Shown piece by piece: positions 1-8,046 of a stretch of 64,000 nucleotides of DNA (positions are counted from its first letter, which is position 1; each line of letters starts with the position of its first letter). The notes under the pieces were generated by a model. That model was given only the letters and a program-made list of their open reading frames with translations, was not told the DNA's origin and made no database searches. Origin of the DNA: Sphingomonas sp. BK580 (GTDB lineage Bacteria; Pseudomonadota; Alphaproteobacteria; Sphingomonadales; Sphingomonadaceae); assembly GCF_014194975.1 (NCBI RefSeq), contig NZ_JACIAY010000014.1:62001-126000 (forward strand), in the 5' to 3' direction. Made by a program: the position numbers and the translations under genes.

Positions 1-117
1 GAGCATCGCGACACCGCGCTGGCGCACGGCGCCGAGAACGCGCCGGCCTATCCGCTGATGTCGGCGATCATCCGGCTGGGCTGCCGGGTGGCGATCGCGA
101 CCGCCAAGAGGATCTGA
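1..117 (+). CDS. coq7: C-terminal end of a Coq7-type demethoxyubiquinone hydroxylase (partial)
   Basis: Only the last 38 codons are present; the reading frame enters at base 1 and stops at TGA 115-117. The visible peptide starts EHRDTALAHGAENAPAYPL and ends GCRVAIATAKRI. This matches the C-terminus of the Coq7 di-iron monooxygenases, where the His of an ExxH pair ligates iron and a GCR-AI helix closes the protein. The family hydroxylates demethoxyubiquinol in ubiquinone synthesis at the inner membrane. The catalytic core lies outside the window, so the call rests on the tail alone. Confidence 0.8.
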   Translation, partial: EHRDTALAHGAENAPAYPLMSAIIRLGCRVAIATAKRI

Positions 118-127
118 GAGGAAGGTG

Positions 128-580
128 ATGGTAGGACGGGTCTTCGCCGCGGCGCTGCTGCTGACCGCACCGGCGGCCGCACTGGCACAGAGCGGGCCGC
201 CCTCGCCCAACGCGGTTCGCGCGCCGCGCACCACCGCGGCGGAGGGCGTGTCGCGCAACGCGCCGGTCAACGGCGTGCTGGTGCTCTACGGCAACGAGCG
301 CTGCCCGACCAACGCCGACGGCGCGGAGGTGGTGGTCTGCACCCGCCGGCCTGCCGAGGAGCAGTTCCGCATCCCCAAGGAACTGCGCAACTTCGAGGTC
401 ACGCCCGAGAATCAGGCCTGGGCCGCGAAGGAGGCGGCCAACTCGGGCGTCGGCGCGGTCGGCGTCGGCAGCTGCTCCACCGTCGGCGCGGCGAGCGCCA
501 CGGGATGCGTGGTGCAGAATGCGACGCGGTGGAAGCGCGAGCGCAAGGCCGCCGCCAAGGTCGCCGAGGACCAGCCCTGA
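128..580 (+). CDS. Small secreted hypothetical protein with conserved cysteines
   Basis: A 150-residue protein starting ten bases after the coq7 stop and probably co-transcribed with it. ATG 128 is preferred; a GTG at 125 is directly adjacent, and a GAGAGGAAGG ribosome site precedes both. Residues 1-21 form a signal peptide ending AAALAQ. The mature part has four cysteines, in NERCPTN, VVVCTRR, GSCSTVG and TGCVVQ, spaced so that two disulfides are plausible in the periplasm. The C-terminus is Lys/Arg/Ala rich. The layout resembles small secreted proteins common in sphingomonads. No function is recognised. Confidence 0.75.
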   Translation: MVGRVFAAALLLTAPAAALAQSGPPSPNAVRAPRTTAAEGVSRNAPVNGVLVLYGNERCPTNADGAEVVVCTRRPAEEQFRIPKELRNFEVTPENQAWAAKEAANSGVGAVGVGSCSTVGAASATGCVVQNATRWKRERKAAAKVAEDQP

Positions 581-617
581 GGGCGTCGAGGAGCGCGGTC
601 GCGCCCCTCGATCCCGA

Positions 618-1478
618 TCAGACCAGCTGCGTGACGCGCACGCGGGCGGTGCGACGGCGCAGCGAGTAGCCGACCGCGCCGAACCCCAGGATCATCATCG
701 CCCAGGTGGCGGGCTCGGGCACGGGCGCGACCGCGATGCCGAACAGCTGGCGCGACGTGGTGCCGAGCGTCGACAGCGCGCCGGTGTTCAGGTCGACGCT
801 GTAGAGCGAGCGGCCGTTGTACGCGAACGCTTCACTCCCGGCGATGTCGAAGCTGGTGCGCGACCCCAGGTCCGCGCCGAGCCCGCCGACCGTGGTCAGC
901 ACGCCGCCGTTGTTGTTCTGCTTGGCGAGCACGTCGAGATCGGTGTCGATCACGTACAGCTGGGTCGAGGCGGCGGGCTGGCCGAAGCTCGACGTCGTGT
1001 AGGCCGCCGCGCTCACACCCGGATCACGCCCGGCGTTCGGGTCGCCCGCGGCGTAGCCGAGCGGGCTGGTGGTCGGCGCGCCGGTGAGCGAGCCGTCGTT
1101 CGGGTTGTAGACGTAGTTGTTGTTGGTGTTGCTGACGATGCGGACGCGATCGATCGTCGGGTTGAAGTCGAAGCCGAAGACGCTGCCGTCGATCCCCAGC
1201 GCGGCGCTGGCCGCCGTGGCCACACCCGTCATCGTGTTGATCGTGTAGACGACGCGATCGGTGCCGAGGCCGTAGAGCATGCCGGTGAGCGGGCGGAAGT
1301 CGAGTGCCTCGATGCTGCTGTTGGTGCCGGTGATCTTCAGCGCCGAGGTGAAGGTGCCCGGCAGCGCGCTGCTGAAGGTCACCAGCGTATTGGTCTCGTC
1401 CACGCCGAAGATCGTCGCCGCCGACGCGCTCGCCGGCGCGAGCAGGGCGGCGGTGGCCAGTAGAACTGCCTGTCTCAT
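618..1478 (-). CDS. DUF4394 PEP-CTERM sorted surface protein
   Basis: A 286-residue exported protein. Residues 1-20 are a signal peptide ending ASASA. Residues about 25-250 have DUF4394 character, with repeated short beta-strand units rich in Thr, Gly and Asn such as ALDFRPLTGMLYGLG and FGFDFNPTIDRVRIVSNT. Residues about 253-277 read VPEPATWAMMILGFGAVG followed by RRR. This is the sphingomonad PEP-CTERM signal: a PEP motif, one membrane helix and a basic anchor, processed by an exosortase/archaeosortase-type enzyme. The protein is expected at the cell surface or exported with polysaccharide. The exosortase is not in the window. DUF4394 has no established function. Confidence 0.88.
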   Translation of the reverse strand: MRQAVLLATAALLAPASASAATIFGVDETNTLVTFSSALPGTFTSALKITGTNSSIEALDFRPLTGMLYGLGTDRVVYTINTMTGVATAASAALGIDGSVFGFDFNPTIDRVRIVSNTNNNYVYNPNDGSLTGAPTTSPLGYAAGDPNAGRDPGVSAAAYTTSSFGQPAASTQLYVIDTDLDVLAKQNNNGGVLTTVGGLGADLGSRTSFDIAGSEAFAYNGRSLYSVDLNTGALSTLGTTSRQLFGIAVAPVPEPATWAMMILGFGAVGYSLRRRTARVRVTQLV

Positions 1479-1693
1479 GATCGCAACTCCCTCTGTTGTC
1501 GTCGGGCCAAGCAGAGATCGCGACGTCTCCCGGATCGCGCTCGCCCGCGACCAGACAGCTTTTGGTTAACGGCGAGTCAACGACTTCGCTGTGTCGGGCG
1601 TCCTTAACCAGGATTACTTTTTGTGTCTGCGCGGCGGGTGCATCTATTTGCGGGAAGTCCCGTATCTTGCCTCTCTCGCGCCGCTGCCGCGGG

Positions 1694-2437
1694 TCATCGC
1701 GCAGCCATCCACAGCGCCATCGCGACCATCATGACGTTCTCGGTGAGCGAGACGAAGCCGAGCGGCACGCGGGTCGCACCGCCGACGCAGGCGCACTTGA
1801 GCTCGCGCCGTTCGATATACACCGCCTTGATCACCGACACCGCGCCGATGCCGCCGATCGCCAGCGCGATCGGCACCGACAGCCAGTCGGCCGCGTGCGC
1901 CGCCATCAGCACGCCCGCCAGCCCCTCCGCATAGGGATAGACATAGCCGTAGCGTACCCAGCGCCGCGCCAGCAGGTCGTAGTTGAGGAACATGGTCGAG
2001 AAGGTCTCGACGTCCTGCAGCTTGAGCAGCGCGAGCACGCACATGCTGAAGGCGATGAACCACTCCCCCGCGCGAACCGTGAGCGGTGTGCCGAAGGCGG
2101 CGTGGCTGACGGCGAGCGCCATCAGCGCGGTCATCAAGAACACCGCGATCACGGGGCGGTAGCTGGTCTCGCCCGCCGCCGCGACGCGCTGGCCGAAGTG
2201 GCGGCGCAGGTCGTCGTAGCCACCGACGCGCTCGCCCGCGATGAACGTCTGCGGCGTGGTCTTCACGCCGTGCGCGGCCTTGAAGGCGTCGGTTTCCTCG
2301 CGCGTGCGCAGCGGGTGGTCCTCGACGAGGTAGCCGCGGCGCTCGAGCAGGTCCTTGGCCTTGAGCCCGTAGGGGCAGGTGTGGCCGGGCATGACCATGC
2401 GGTAGAGCGTGGCGCGGCGGTCGGGTGAGGCGGTCAT
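1694..2437 (-). CDS. Glutaredoxin-like domain fused to MauE/DoxX-type membrane domain
   Basis: A 247-residue two-domain protein. Residues about 9-85 are glutaredoxin-like, with active-site HTCPYG (Cys21) and the cis-proline segment KTTPQTFIAG. The second cysteine of the classic CPYC is replaced by Gly, giving a monothiol centre. Residues about 92-245 contain four hydrophobic helices and the segment LKCACVGG, resembling the Cys motif of the MauE family, whose founder supports electron transfer or disulfide formation during methylamine dehydrogenase maturation. The thiol domain should face the cytoplasm and may exchange electrons with the membrane cysteines. No methylamine genes are nearby, so that role is not implied. 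Confidence 0.82.
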   Translation of the reverse strand: MTASPDRRATLYRMVMPGHTCPYGLKAKDLLERRGYLVEDHPLRTREETDAFKAAHGVKTTPQTFIAGERVGGYDDLRRHFGQRVAAAGETSYRPVIAVFLMTALMALAVSHAAFGTPLTVRAGEWFIAFSMCVLALLKLQDVETFSTMFLNYDLLARRWVRYGYVYPYAEGLAGVLMAAHAADWLSVPIALAIGGIGAVSVIKAVYIERRELKCACVGGATRVPLGFVSLTENVMMVAMALWMAAR

Positions 2438-2521
2438 GCGTGATAGATAAGGGGGGCATACGTCACTCGCCAGCGCGCGGCGGGTGTGAGCGGTGGGCGG
2501 TGAAGCCCGTTACACGAGCCC

Positions 2522-2575
2522 AGCCTCGTCATCCCGGGCTCGATCCCGGCTCCAGCCGCCCGCGTGCTCACCGGC
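2522..2575. repeat. Dispersed inverted repeat, 'cgtcatcccg' family (partial copy)
   Basis: CGTCATCCCGGGCTCGATCC lies in the 228-base gap between the glycosyltransferase stop and the glutaredoxin-MauE start. It belongs to the same family as the arms at 25058-25163, 39043-39140 and 54498-54548. Only one arm is clear here, so this is a partial or decayed copy. Confidence 0.6.
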
Positions 2576-2665
2576 CGCTGAGAACGCGAGACCGCGGAGT
2601 TCCGACGCAGGCCGTGATGATGGCGTGCGCTGGAGCGGGCCGGGGGACCCACCCGTGCCCGCCGC

Positions 2666-3673
2666 CTAACCGATGATCCGCCGATACAAAGCCGCATAGT
2701 CGTCGGCCATGCGCTCGACGCTGAACCGCTCCGCGACGCGGCGGCGGCACGCGGCGCGATCGAGCTCGCCGACACGCTCGATCGCCTCGACGGCCTGGTC
2801 GACGTTCTCGACCAGGAAGCCGGTCACCCCATGCTCGATCAGCTCGGGCATGGCGCCGCGGCGGTTGGCAATCACCGGCGTGCCGCAGGCCATCGCCTCC
2901 ACCACCGAGAGGCCGAACGGCTCGTCGAAGTTGATCAGGTGCAGCAGCGCACGCGCGCGCCCCAGCGCGGCGACCCGCTCGGCGCCGCCCACCGCGCCGT
3001 GCCACGTCACCCCCGCGCCGCCGAGCGCGGGCGCCACCGCGCGCTCGTGATAGCCTTGATCCTGGACGATACCGTAGAGGTGGAGCTGGCGCCCGCTCGC
3101 GCGCGCCGCGGCGATCGCTTCCTCGGCGCCCTTGTCCGCATGGATGCGGCCGAAGAAGAGCAGGTCGTCGCTGCCGCGCGGGTCGAAGGCGAAGTCGTCG
3201 AGCGGGATGCCGTGGTGGATCGTCGCGGCGTAGCGCAGCGCGGGATGACGGTCCGCGTCGCTGATCGCGACATATTGGACGCGGTCCTGGAACGGCTGGT
3301 ACATCGGCAGGATACGATCCGATGAGAAGCCGTGGATCGTCGTCACCAGCGGCGTGTCGACCAGCCGGGCGAAGGCGTGGGCGGGGAAGTCGGCCTGGTT
3401 GTGGATCAGGTCGAACTGGTCGGCCTGCTCGAACACGTGCGCGAGATGGCGATATTCCCACACCTTGGCGTCGATGCTCGGATCCTCCGAATAGGGCGCG
3501 GGCACGACGCCGTCGAGCGTGCCCGCGGTGACGCTGTCGAGCGTGGCGAACAGCGTGACATCGATGCCGCGCGCGACCAGCGCCTCGGTGAGCAGGTGCG
3601 TCACGAGCTCCCACGGGCCATAGTGGCGCGGCGGGGTGCGCCAGGCGATCGGGGCGAGCATGGCGATCTTCAT
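2666..3673 (-). CDS. Family 4 glycosyltransferase
   Basis: A 335-residue GT-B fold glycosyltransferase. The start is ATG 3673 (MKIAMLAPIAW), which has an AAGGA ribosome site; the frame is open further upstream but that part is repeat-derived. The N-terminal Rossmann domain carries DLIHNQADFPA and TTIHGFSSD. The C-terminal domain has LLFFGRIHADKGAEEAI for nucleotide-sugar binding and the E-x7-E motif EPFGLSVVEAMACGTPVIAN, near residues 250-270. Such enzymes transfer a hexose from a nucleotide sugar with retention of configuration. The acceptor cannot be deduced. The next gene upstream on the same strand is a GH13 enzyme, so a link with glucan or trehalose-type metabolism is possible but unproven. 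Confidence 0.88.
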   Translation of the reverse strand: MKIAMLAPIAWRTPPRHYGPWELVTHLLTEALVARGIDVTLFATLDSVTAGTLDGVVPAPYSEDPSIDAKVWEYRHLAHVFEQADQFDLIHNQADFPAHAFARLVDTPLVTTIHGFSSDRILPMYQPFQDRVQYVAISDADRHPALRYAATIHHGIPLDDFAFDPRGSDDLLFFGRIHADKGAEEAIAAARASGRQLHLYGIVQDQGYHERAVAPALGGAGVTWHGAVGGAERVAALGRARALLHLINFDEPFGLSVVEAMACGTPVIANRRGAMPELIEHGVTGFLVENVDQAVEAIERVGELDRAACRRRVAERFSVERMADDYAALYRRIIG

Positions 3674-3720
3674 ACGTGGTCCTTCGTCATGCGGGGGGCA
3701 GGGACGCTTCCCCCTCTGCG

Positions 3721-3816
3721 CCCATCCTGAACTTGTTCCAGGATTCACCGGCGCGCGCGCGTGCGGAAGCCGATGGGTGTGCGGCACCCTGGATCCTGAA
3801 ACAAGTTCAGGATGGG
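3721..3816. repeat. Long inverted repeat, 'cctgaac' family, 27-base arms
   Basis: Arms 3721-3747 and 3790-3816 are reverse complements with two mismatches and are separated by about 42 bases. Each arm contains TCCTGAAC and a near-mirror TTCAGGA, so it can also fold alone. The pair lies between the GH13 gene stop and the glycosyltransferase start on the same strand. It could act as a terminator or mRNA stabiliser. A single related hairpin is at about 56044-56066. Confidence 0.85.
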
Positions 3817-3869
3817 CGGTGGCGGAGGGGCGGCGATGGGAGCGACCCGGTCCGCGCGCATGTACACAC

Positions 3870-5441
3870 CTATCGCATCACCACGCCCTCGTCTCCGCGC
3901 AGCACGCCGTCACCCGCGCCGTCGAGCGTCGACAGCAGCACCTCGCCCGCGAACGGCAGCGGGCGCGGCTCGGCCGAGAGGTTCAGCGCGACGCGCAGCA
4001 CCGCCTCGCCTCGCCGCCGCTCGTACGCCAGCACGCCAGGTGCGGCATCGGTCAGCGCGAAGTCTCCCAGCGTCAACGCCGGGTGCGCGCGGCGCAGCGC
4101 GAGCAGGCGGCGGTAGAGCGTCAGCATCGAGCGCGGGTCGTCCTCCTGTGCGGCGACGTTGCGCGTGCGCCAGTCGGGATTGAGCGGCAGCCACGGCTCG
4201 ACCGTGGAGAAGCCGGCGTGAGGACTCATGTCCCACGGCATCGGCGTGCGCGAGCGGTCGCGCCCGATGCCGATTCCGGGCTGGCGCAGCTCCTGCGGGT
4301 CGCGCACGCGCTCGGGCGGGATGTCGACCTGGCCGATGCCGAGCTCGTCGCCCTGGTACAGCGTCGGGGTGCCGCGCAACGTCAGCAGCAGCATCGCCGC
4401 GACGCGCGCCTGCGCCTCGCCGACGCGCGCGGCGATCCGCGGCGCGTCATGGCTGCCGATCACCCAATTGGGCCAGCCGTGCGGCGGCACCGACGCCTCA
4501 TAGTCGGCGATCACGCGCCGCAGCGACGCGGCATCCCACGCATTCTCGATCAGCTGGAAGTTGAACGGCAGGTGCACCTGCGGCCGTTCGGGCGTGCCGT
4601 ACCATCGCGCGTGGCGGTCGTTGGGCAGGAAGATCTCGCCGATCAGCACGCGCTCTCCGTAGCTGTCCGCCAGCGCGCGCATCTCGGCGGCGATGGCGTG
4701 CGCCTCGGGCTGGTCGGTCGAGTGCTGCTGGATCAGCCGGTCGCGCTCGGTGATGCCCGGGCGCCAATAGGGGTTGAGCGGATTGTCGGGCAGCCCCTCG
4801 GCCTTCACGATGTGCCACAGCACGTCGATGCGAAAGCCGTCGACGCCGCGGTCGAACCAGAAGCGCATGACGTCGAGCATCGCCGCCTTGAGCGCCGAAT
4901 TCCGCCAGTTCAGATCGGGCTGCTGCTTGAGGAAGGCGTGGAGGTAATATTGCCCCGTGGCCGCGTCATAGTCCCAGGCCGAGCCGCCGAAGTCGCTGAT
5001 CCAGTTGTTGGGCGGGCCGCCGTCCGGGGCGGGGTCGCGCCAGATGTACCAGTCGCGCTTCGGGTCGGTGCGGCTCGAGCGGCTCGCCTGGAACCAGGGG
5101 TGCTGGTCGGACGAATGGTTGGGGACGAAGTCGAGCAGCAGCTTGAGCCCGCGCGCGTGCGCGGCGGCGAGCAGCCGGTCAAAGGCGCCGAGATCGCCGA
5201 ACATCGGCTCGACGCCACAGTAATCGGCGACGTCATAGCCGAAGTCGGTCATCGGCGACGGGAAGATCGGCGACAGCCAGATCGCGTCGACGCCGAGCGC
5301 GGCGACATGATCGAGCCGGCGCTCGACCCCGGCGAGATCGCCGACGCCGTCGCCGTCGCTGTCCTGGAACGAGCGCGGGTAGATCTGGTAGACCGTGCCG
5401 CGCTCCCACCAGGGGCGCGGCGGATCGTCGGTGTCGCTCAT
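3870..5441 (-). CDS. GH13 alpha-glucosidase (oligo-1,6-glucosidase type)
   Basis: A 523-residue cytoplasmic glycoside hydrolase of family 13. ATG 5441 (MSDTDDPPRPWW) is chosen because the family begins with WWERGTVYQIYPRSF. Visible family regions are DFVPNHSSDQHPWF near 104-117, GFRIDVLWH with nucleophile Asp206, LIGEIFLP with acid/base Glu269, and VIGSHDAPR with transition-state Asp332. All three catalytic acids are intact. The length and the QQPDLNW segment fit exo-acting alpha-glucosidases that release glucose from maltose- or isomaltose-type oligosaccharides. It may feed on sugars imported by the TonB receptors elsewhere in the window. Trehalose synthase-like specificity cannot be excluded from sequence alone. 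Confidence 0.9.
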   Translation of the reverse strand: MSDTDDPPRPWWERGTVYQIYPRSFQDSDGDGVGDLAGVERRLDHVAALGVDAIWLSPIFPSPMTDFGYDVADYCGVEPMFGDLGAFDRLLAAAHARGLKLLLDFVPNHSSDQHPWFQASRSSRTDPKRDWYIWRDPAPDGGPPNNWISDFGGSAWDYDAATGQYYLHAFLKQQPDLNWRNSALKAAMLDVMRFWFDRGVDGFRIDVLWHIVKAEGLPDNPLNPYWRPGITERDRLIQQHSTDQPEAHAIAAEMRALADSYGERVLIGEIFLPNDRHARWYGTPERPQVHLPFNFQLIENAWDAASLRRVIADYEASVPPHGWPNWVIGSHDAPRIAARVGEAQARVAAMLLLTLRGTPTLYQGDELGIGQVDIPPERVRDPQELRQPGIGIGRDRSRTPMPWDMSPHAGFSTVEPWLPLNPDWRTRNVAAQEDDPRSMLTLYRRLLALRRAHPALTLGDFALTDAAPGVLAYERRRGEAVLRVALNLSAEPRPLPFAGEVLLSTLDGAGDGVLRGDEGVVMR

Positions 5442-5718
5442 CGCCGGATAACCGTCAGGTGGGCGAAGCGTTGCGTAACGGCGGCGGTGTGCTCGGGTCC
5501 GGGCGGTATCGCCCACGCCGGGCGTCACCCCGGCGCACGCTCTTCAGCCCGCTACCCTCCCACACCGTGATCCCGGAAGACAGTCATGGACTTGTTTCTC
5601 GAGTCCACCGCGCCGCGCAGGAACGGCGCATCGGGAAGCGGACGGGTGACTCATAGAACGAGTGCAGGATGACGTCGCGATAGAGGGACGTGCCGCTGAC
5701 CACACCCCCGGTCACGCC

Positions 5719-6477
5719 TCACACCCGGATCGCGGCGCTCTCTTCCTCCGGCATCAGCGTCCAGCCGCGCGGGCCGAGCATCTCGAGCGGGCGATAGCGC
5801 GTCTTGTACGCCATCCGCGCCGAGCCCTTCACCCAATAGCCCAGATAGACGTACGGCAGCCCCGCTGCCCGCGCGCGCGCGATATGATCGAGGATGATCA
5901 GATTGCCGAGCCCCGGGCGCGCCTCCTGGTCGGTGGCGAAGAAGCTGTAGACCATCGACAGGCCGTCGGTCTGGCGGTCGGTGAGGCAGGCCCCGACCAG
6001 CCGGCCGGGGCGGTCGCCGACCGAGGGCTCGCGATATTCCACCACCACCGAGTTGACCGGCGACTGCTCGACCATGTCGGCATAGTCCATCTCGTCCATG
6101 CCGATCATCCCGCCGCCGGGGTGGCGCGCGGCGAGATACTGGCGCAGCAGCTGATATTGCTCGTCGGTCGCCCAGGGGCGGCACGCGCTCACCTCGAGAT
6201 CGGCGTGGCGGCGCATCAGCTTGCGCTGGGTCGCGTTGGGCTCGAACTGGTGGGTGAGCACGCGCACTGAGACACAGGCCGCGCAGCCGGCGCAGCTGGG
6301 ACGATAGGCGACCGACTGGCTGCGGCGGAAACCGATCCGGCCGAGCGCGTCATTGAGTTCGCCCGCGTTGGGGCCGCTCAGCTCGGTGAAGACTTTCCGT
6401 TCCTGCCGGCCGGGCAGATACGGGCACGGCTGCGGGCTGGTGACGAAGAAGCGCGGGAATCGAAATGGCGCGGTCAC
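5719..6477 (-). CDS. bpt: Aspartate/glutamate leucyltransferase (Bpt)
   Basis: A 252-residue N-end rule transferase. It moves leucine from Leu-tRNA to proteins with N-terminal Asp or Glu and so marks them for ClpS/ClpAP degradation. The N-terminal part has CPYLPGRQERKVFTEL and the Cys-rich PSCAGCAACVSVRV (ATE N-domain). The C-terminal GNAT-like part has VVVEYREP, VYSFFATDQ and YLGYWVKGSARMAYKTRYRP. Length and motif order match the bacterial Bpt family. It is transcribed alone; the 277 bases downstream, before the GH13 start, carry no recognisable gene. Confidence 0.95.
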   Translation of the reverse strand: MTAPFRFPRFFVTSPQPCPYLPGRQERKVFTELSGPNAGELNDALGRIGFRRSQSVAYRPSCAGCAACVSVRVLTHQFEPNATQRKLMRRHADLEVSACRPWATDEQYQLLRQYLAARHPGGGMIGMDEMDYADMVEQSPVNSVVVEYREPSVGDRPGRLVGACLTDRQTDGLSMVYSFFATDQEARPGLGNLIILDHIARARAAGLPYVYLGYWVKGSARMAYKTRYRPLEMLGPRGWTLMPEEESAAIRV

Positions 6478-6593
6478 CGCCTTCAGCCTCCTCTACGACT
6501 CCGCCCCAGCGCGTGATCTCCCATATGTAGGGTCGCGCCGATGGTGAAAAGTGGATTCACCAAGATTTGCGCGCCGTACCCGCTCAGATCGGT

Positions 6594-7835
6594 TCAGGCG
6601 AGATCGACCGGACGCACCTCATAGCCGGCCTCGCGCAGCGCCACGATCAGGCGATCGAGGTGCGCTCGGTCGCGCGCCTCGCACTCGATGTCGGTGATCA
6701 GGCCCTTGGCGGGCAGGGTGGTGAACACGCGCTGGTGATAGATCTCGATGATATTGACTCGCTCGCGGTCGAACACGCGCATCACACCGTAGAGCGCGCC
6801 GGGCTGGTCCTGTAGCTGGAGCCGCAGCCGCGCCAGCCGCCCCGAGCGCGCGAGGTCGCGCAGCAGCACGTTGGCGAGCAGCCGCGTGTCGATGTTGCCG
6901 CCGCACAGCACGACCCCGACCGTGCGCCCGCGGAAGCGCTCGGGATGCGCCAGCAGCGCGGCGAGGCCGGCGGCGCCCGCGCCCTCCACCACGGTCTTCT
7001 CGATCTGGAGCAGGAGGCTCACCGCCTCCTCCAGGCTGCGCTCGGAGACGAGCACGATGTCGTCGACCAGCCGCGCCACCATCTGCGCGGTGATGCCGCC
7101 CGGCTCCTTGACCGCGATGCCCTCCGCCAGCGTGTCGCCGGCGCAGGCCAGCTGGGTGGCGTTGATGCGGTTGTACATCGAGGGGTACAGCTCGGCCTGC
7201 ACGCCGACCACCTCGATCGGGCGCGCGGCGGCGCGCGCCACTGTCGCCATGCCCGAGATCAGCCCGCCGCCGCCGATCGGCACCACCAGCGTGTCGATGT
7301 CGGGATGGTCCTCGAGCATCTCGACCGCCACCGTGCCCTGGCCGGCGATGATGCGCGGGTCGTCGAAGGGGTGGACAAAGGTGAAGCCGCGCTCGGACTC
7401 GAGCAGCCGCGCGTGCGCGTAGGCGGCGTCGAACGTATCGCCTTCCAGGATCACGTCGGCGCGGTGCGCCTGCGTCTGGGTGACCTTCACCGTCGGCGTG
7501 TTGCGGGGCATCACGATCGTCGCGGGCACGCCCAGCCGGTTGGCGTGATAGGCCAGCCCCTGCGCGTGATTGCCTGCCGAGGCCGCGATCACGCCCTTCG
7601 CCCGTGCGGCGTCGGACAGCTGCAGCAGCGTGTTGAGCGCGCCGCGCTCCTTGTACGCCGCGGTGAACTGCAGGTTCTCGAACTTGAGGTAGACGGTCGC
7701 GCCGGTCAGCTCGGAGAGCGTGCGGCTGATCAGCGTCGGCGTGCGCACGATCGAGGGCGCGATACGCGCGTGCGCGGTGCGGACGTCGTCGATCGTGACG
7801 GGCAGGGCGGGATCGGACACGGGAAGGCTGGCCAT
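6594..7835 (-). CDS. ilvA: Threonine ammonia-lyase with ACT domain
   Basis: A 413-residue PLP enzyme converting L-threonine to 2-oxobutanoate and ammonia, the first step towards isoleucine or threonine breakdown. The PLP Lys is Lys62 in NLQFTAAYKERGALNTL. The phosphate-binding glycine loop is IGGGGLISGMATVA. NAGNHAQGLAYHANRLG-type sequence surrounds the substrate loop (here ASAGNHAQGLA). Residues about 330-410 form a C-terminal ACT regulatory domain (LRLQLQDQPGALYGVMRVF). One ACT domain and about 410 residues fit the short TdcB/IlvA group of alphaproteobacteria, so biosynthetic and catabolic roles cannot be separated by sequence. Confidence 0.9.
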   Translation of the reverse strand: MASLPVSDPALPVTIDDVRTAHARIAPSIVRTPTLISRTLSELTGATVYLKFENLQFTAAYKERGALNTLLQLSDAARAKGVIAASAGNHAQGLAYHANRLGVPATIVMPRNTPTVKVTQTQAHRADVILEGDTFDAAYAHARLLESERGFTFVHPFDDPRIIAGQGTVAVEMLEDHPDIDTLVVPIGGGGLISGMATVARAAARPIEVVGVQAELYPSMYNRINATQLACAGDTLAEGIAVKEPGGITAQMVARLVDDIVLVSERSLEEAVSLLLQIEKTVVEGAGAAGLAALLAHPERFRGRTVGVVLCGGNIDTRLLANVLLRDLARSGRLARLRLQLQDQPGALYGVMRVFDRERVNIIEIYHQRVFTTLPAKGLITDIECEARDRAHLDRLIVALREAGYEVRPVDLA

Positions 7836-8046
7836 CCCCTCGTGCTAGCCCATGATCGAGGATAGAGGAACACCCCCGCGCTGGCGCGCATCCGCCGACG
7901 CTGCGGCGCCAGCTCGCCTCGTTCCGGATCGCGCCGGTGGTGATGAGCGCGCCGCTTCGTTCCTGCCGGCAGCCCGGTCGACCGCGGCGCCGAGATCGTC
8001 GCGGCGGCCATGGTGCTTGCCAAGGAGTTCGGGCGCCCCCGACGCG

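Noticed and set aside
1479..1693. Possible small RNA between the PEP-CTERM and glutaredoxin-MauE genes
   Set aside because: The stretch is AT-richer, as expected of a promoter, but no stable hairpin with a T-run was found.
3636..5570. A 644-codon plus-strand frame opposite the GH13 gene
   Set aside because: Antisense to an enzyme with all three catalytic acids; the product is Arg/Gln/His-rich and unstructured.
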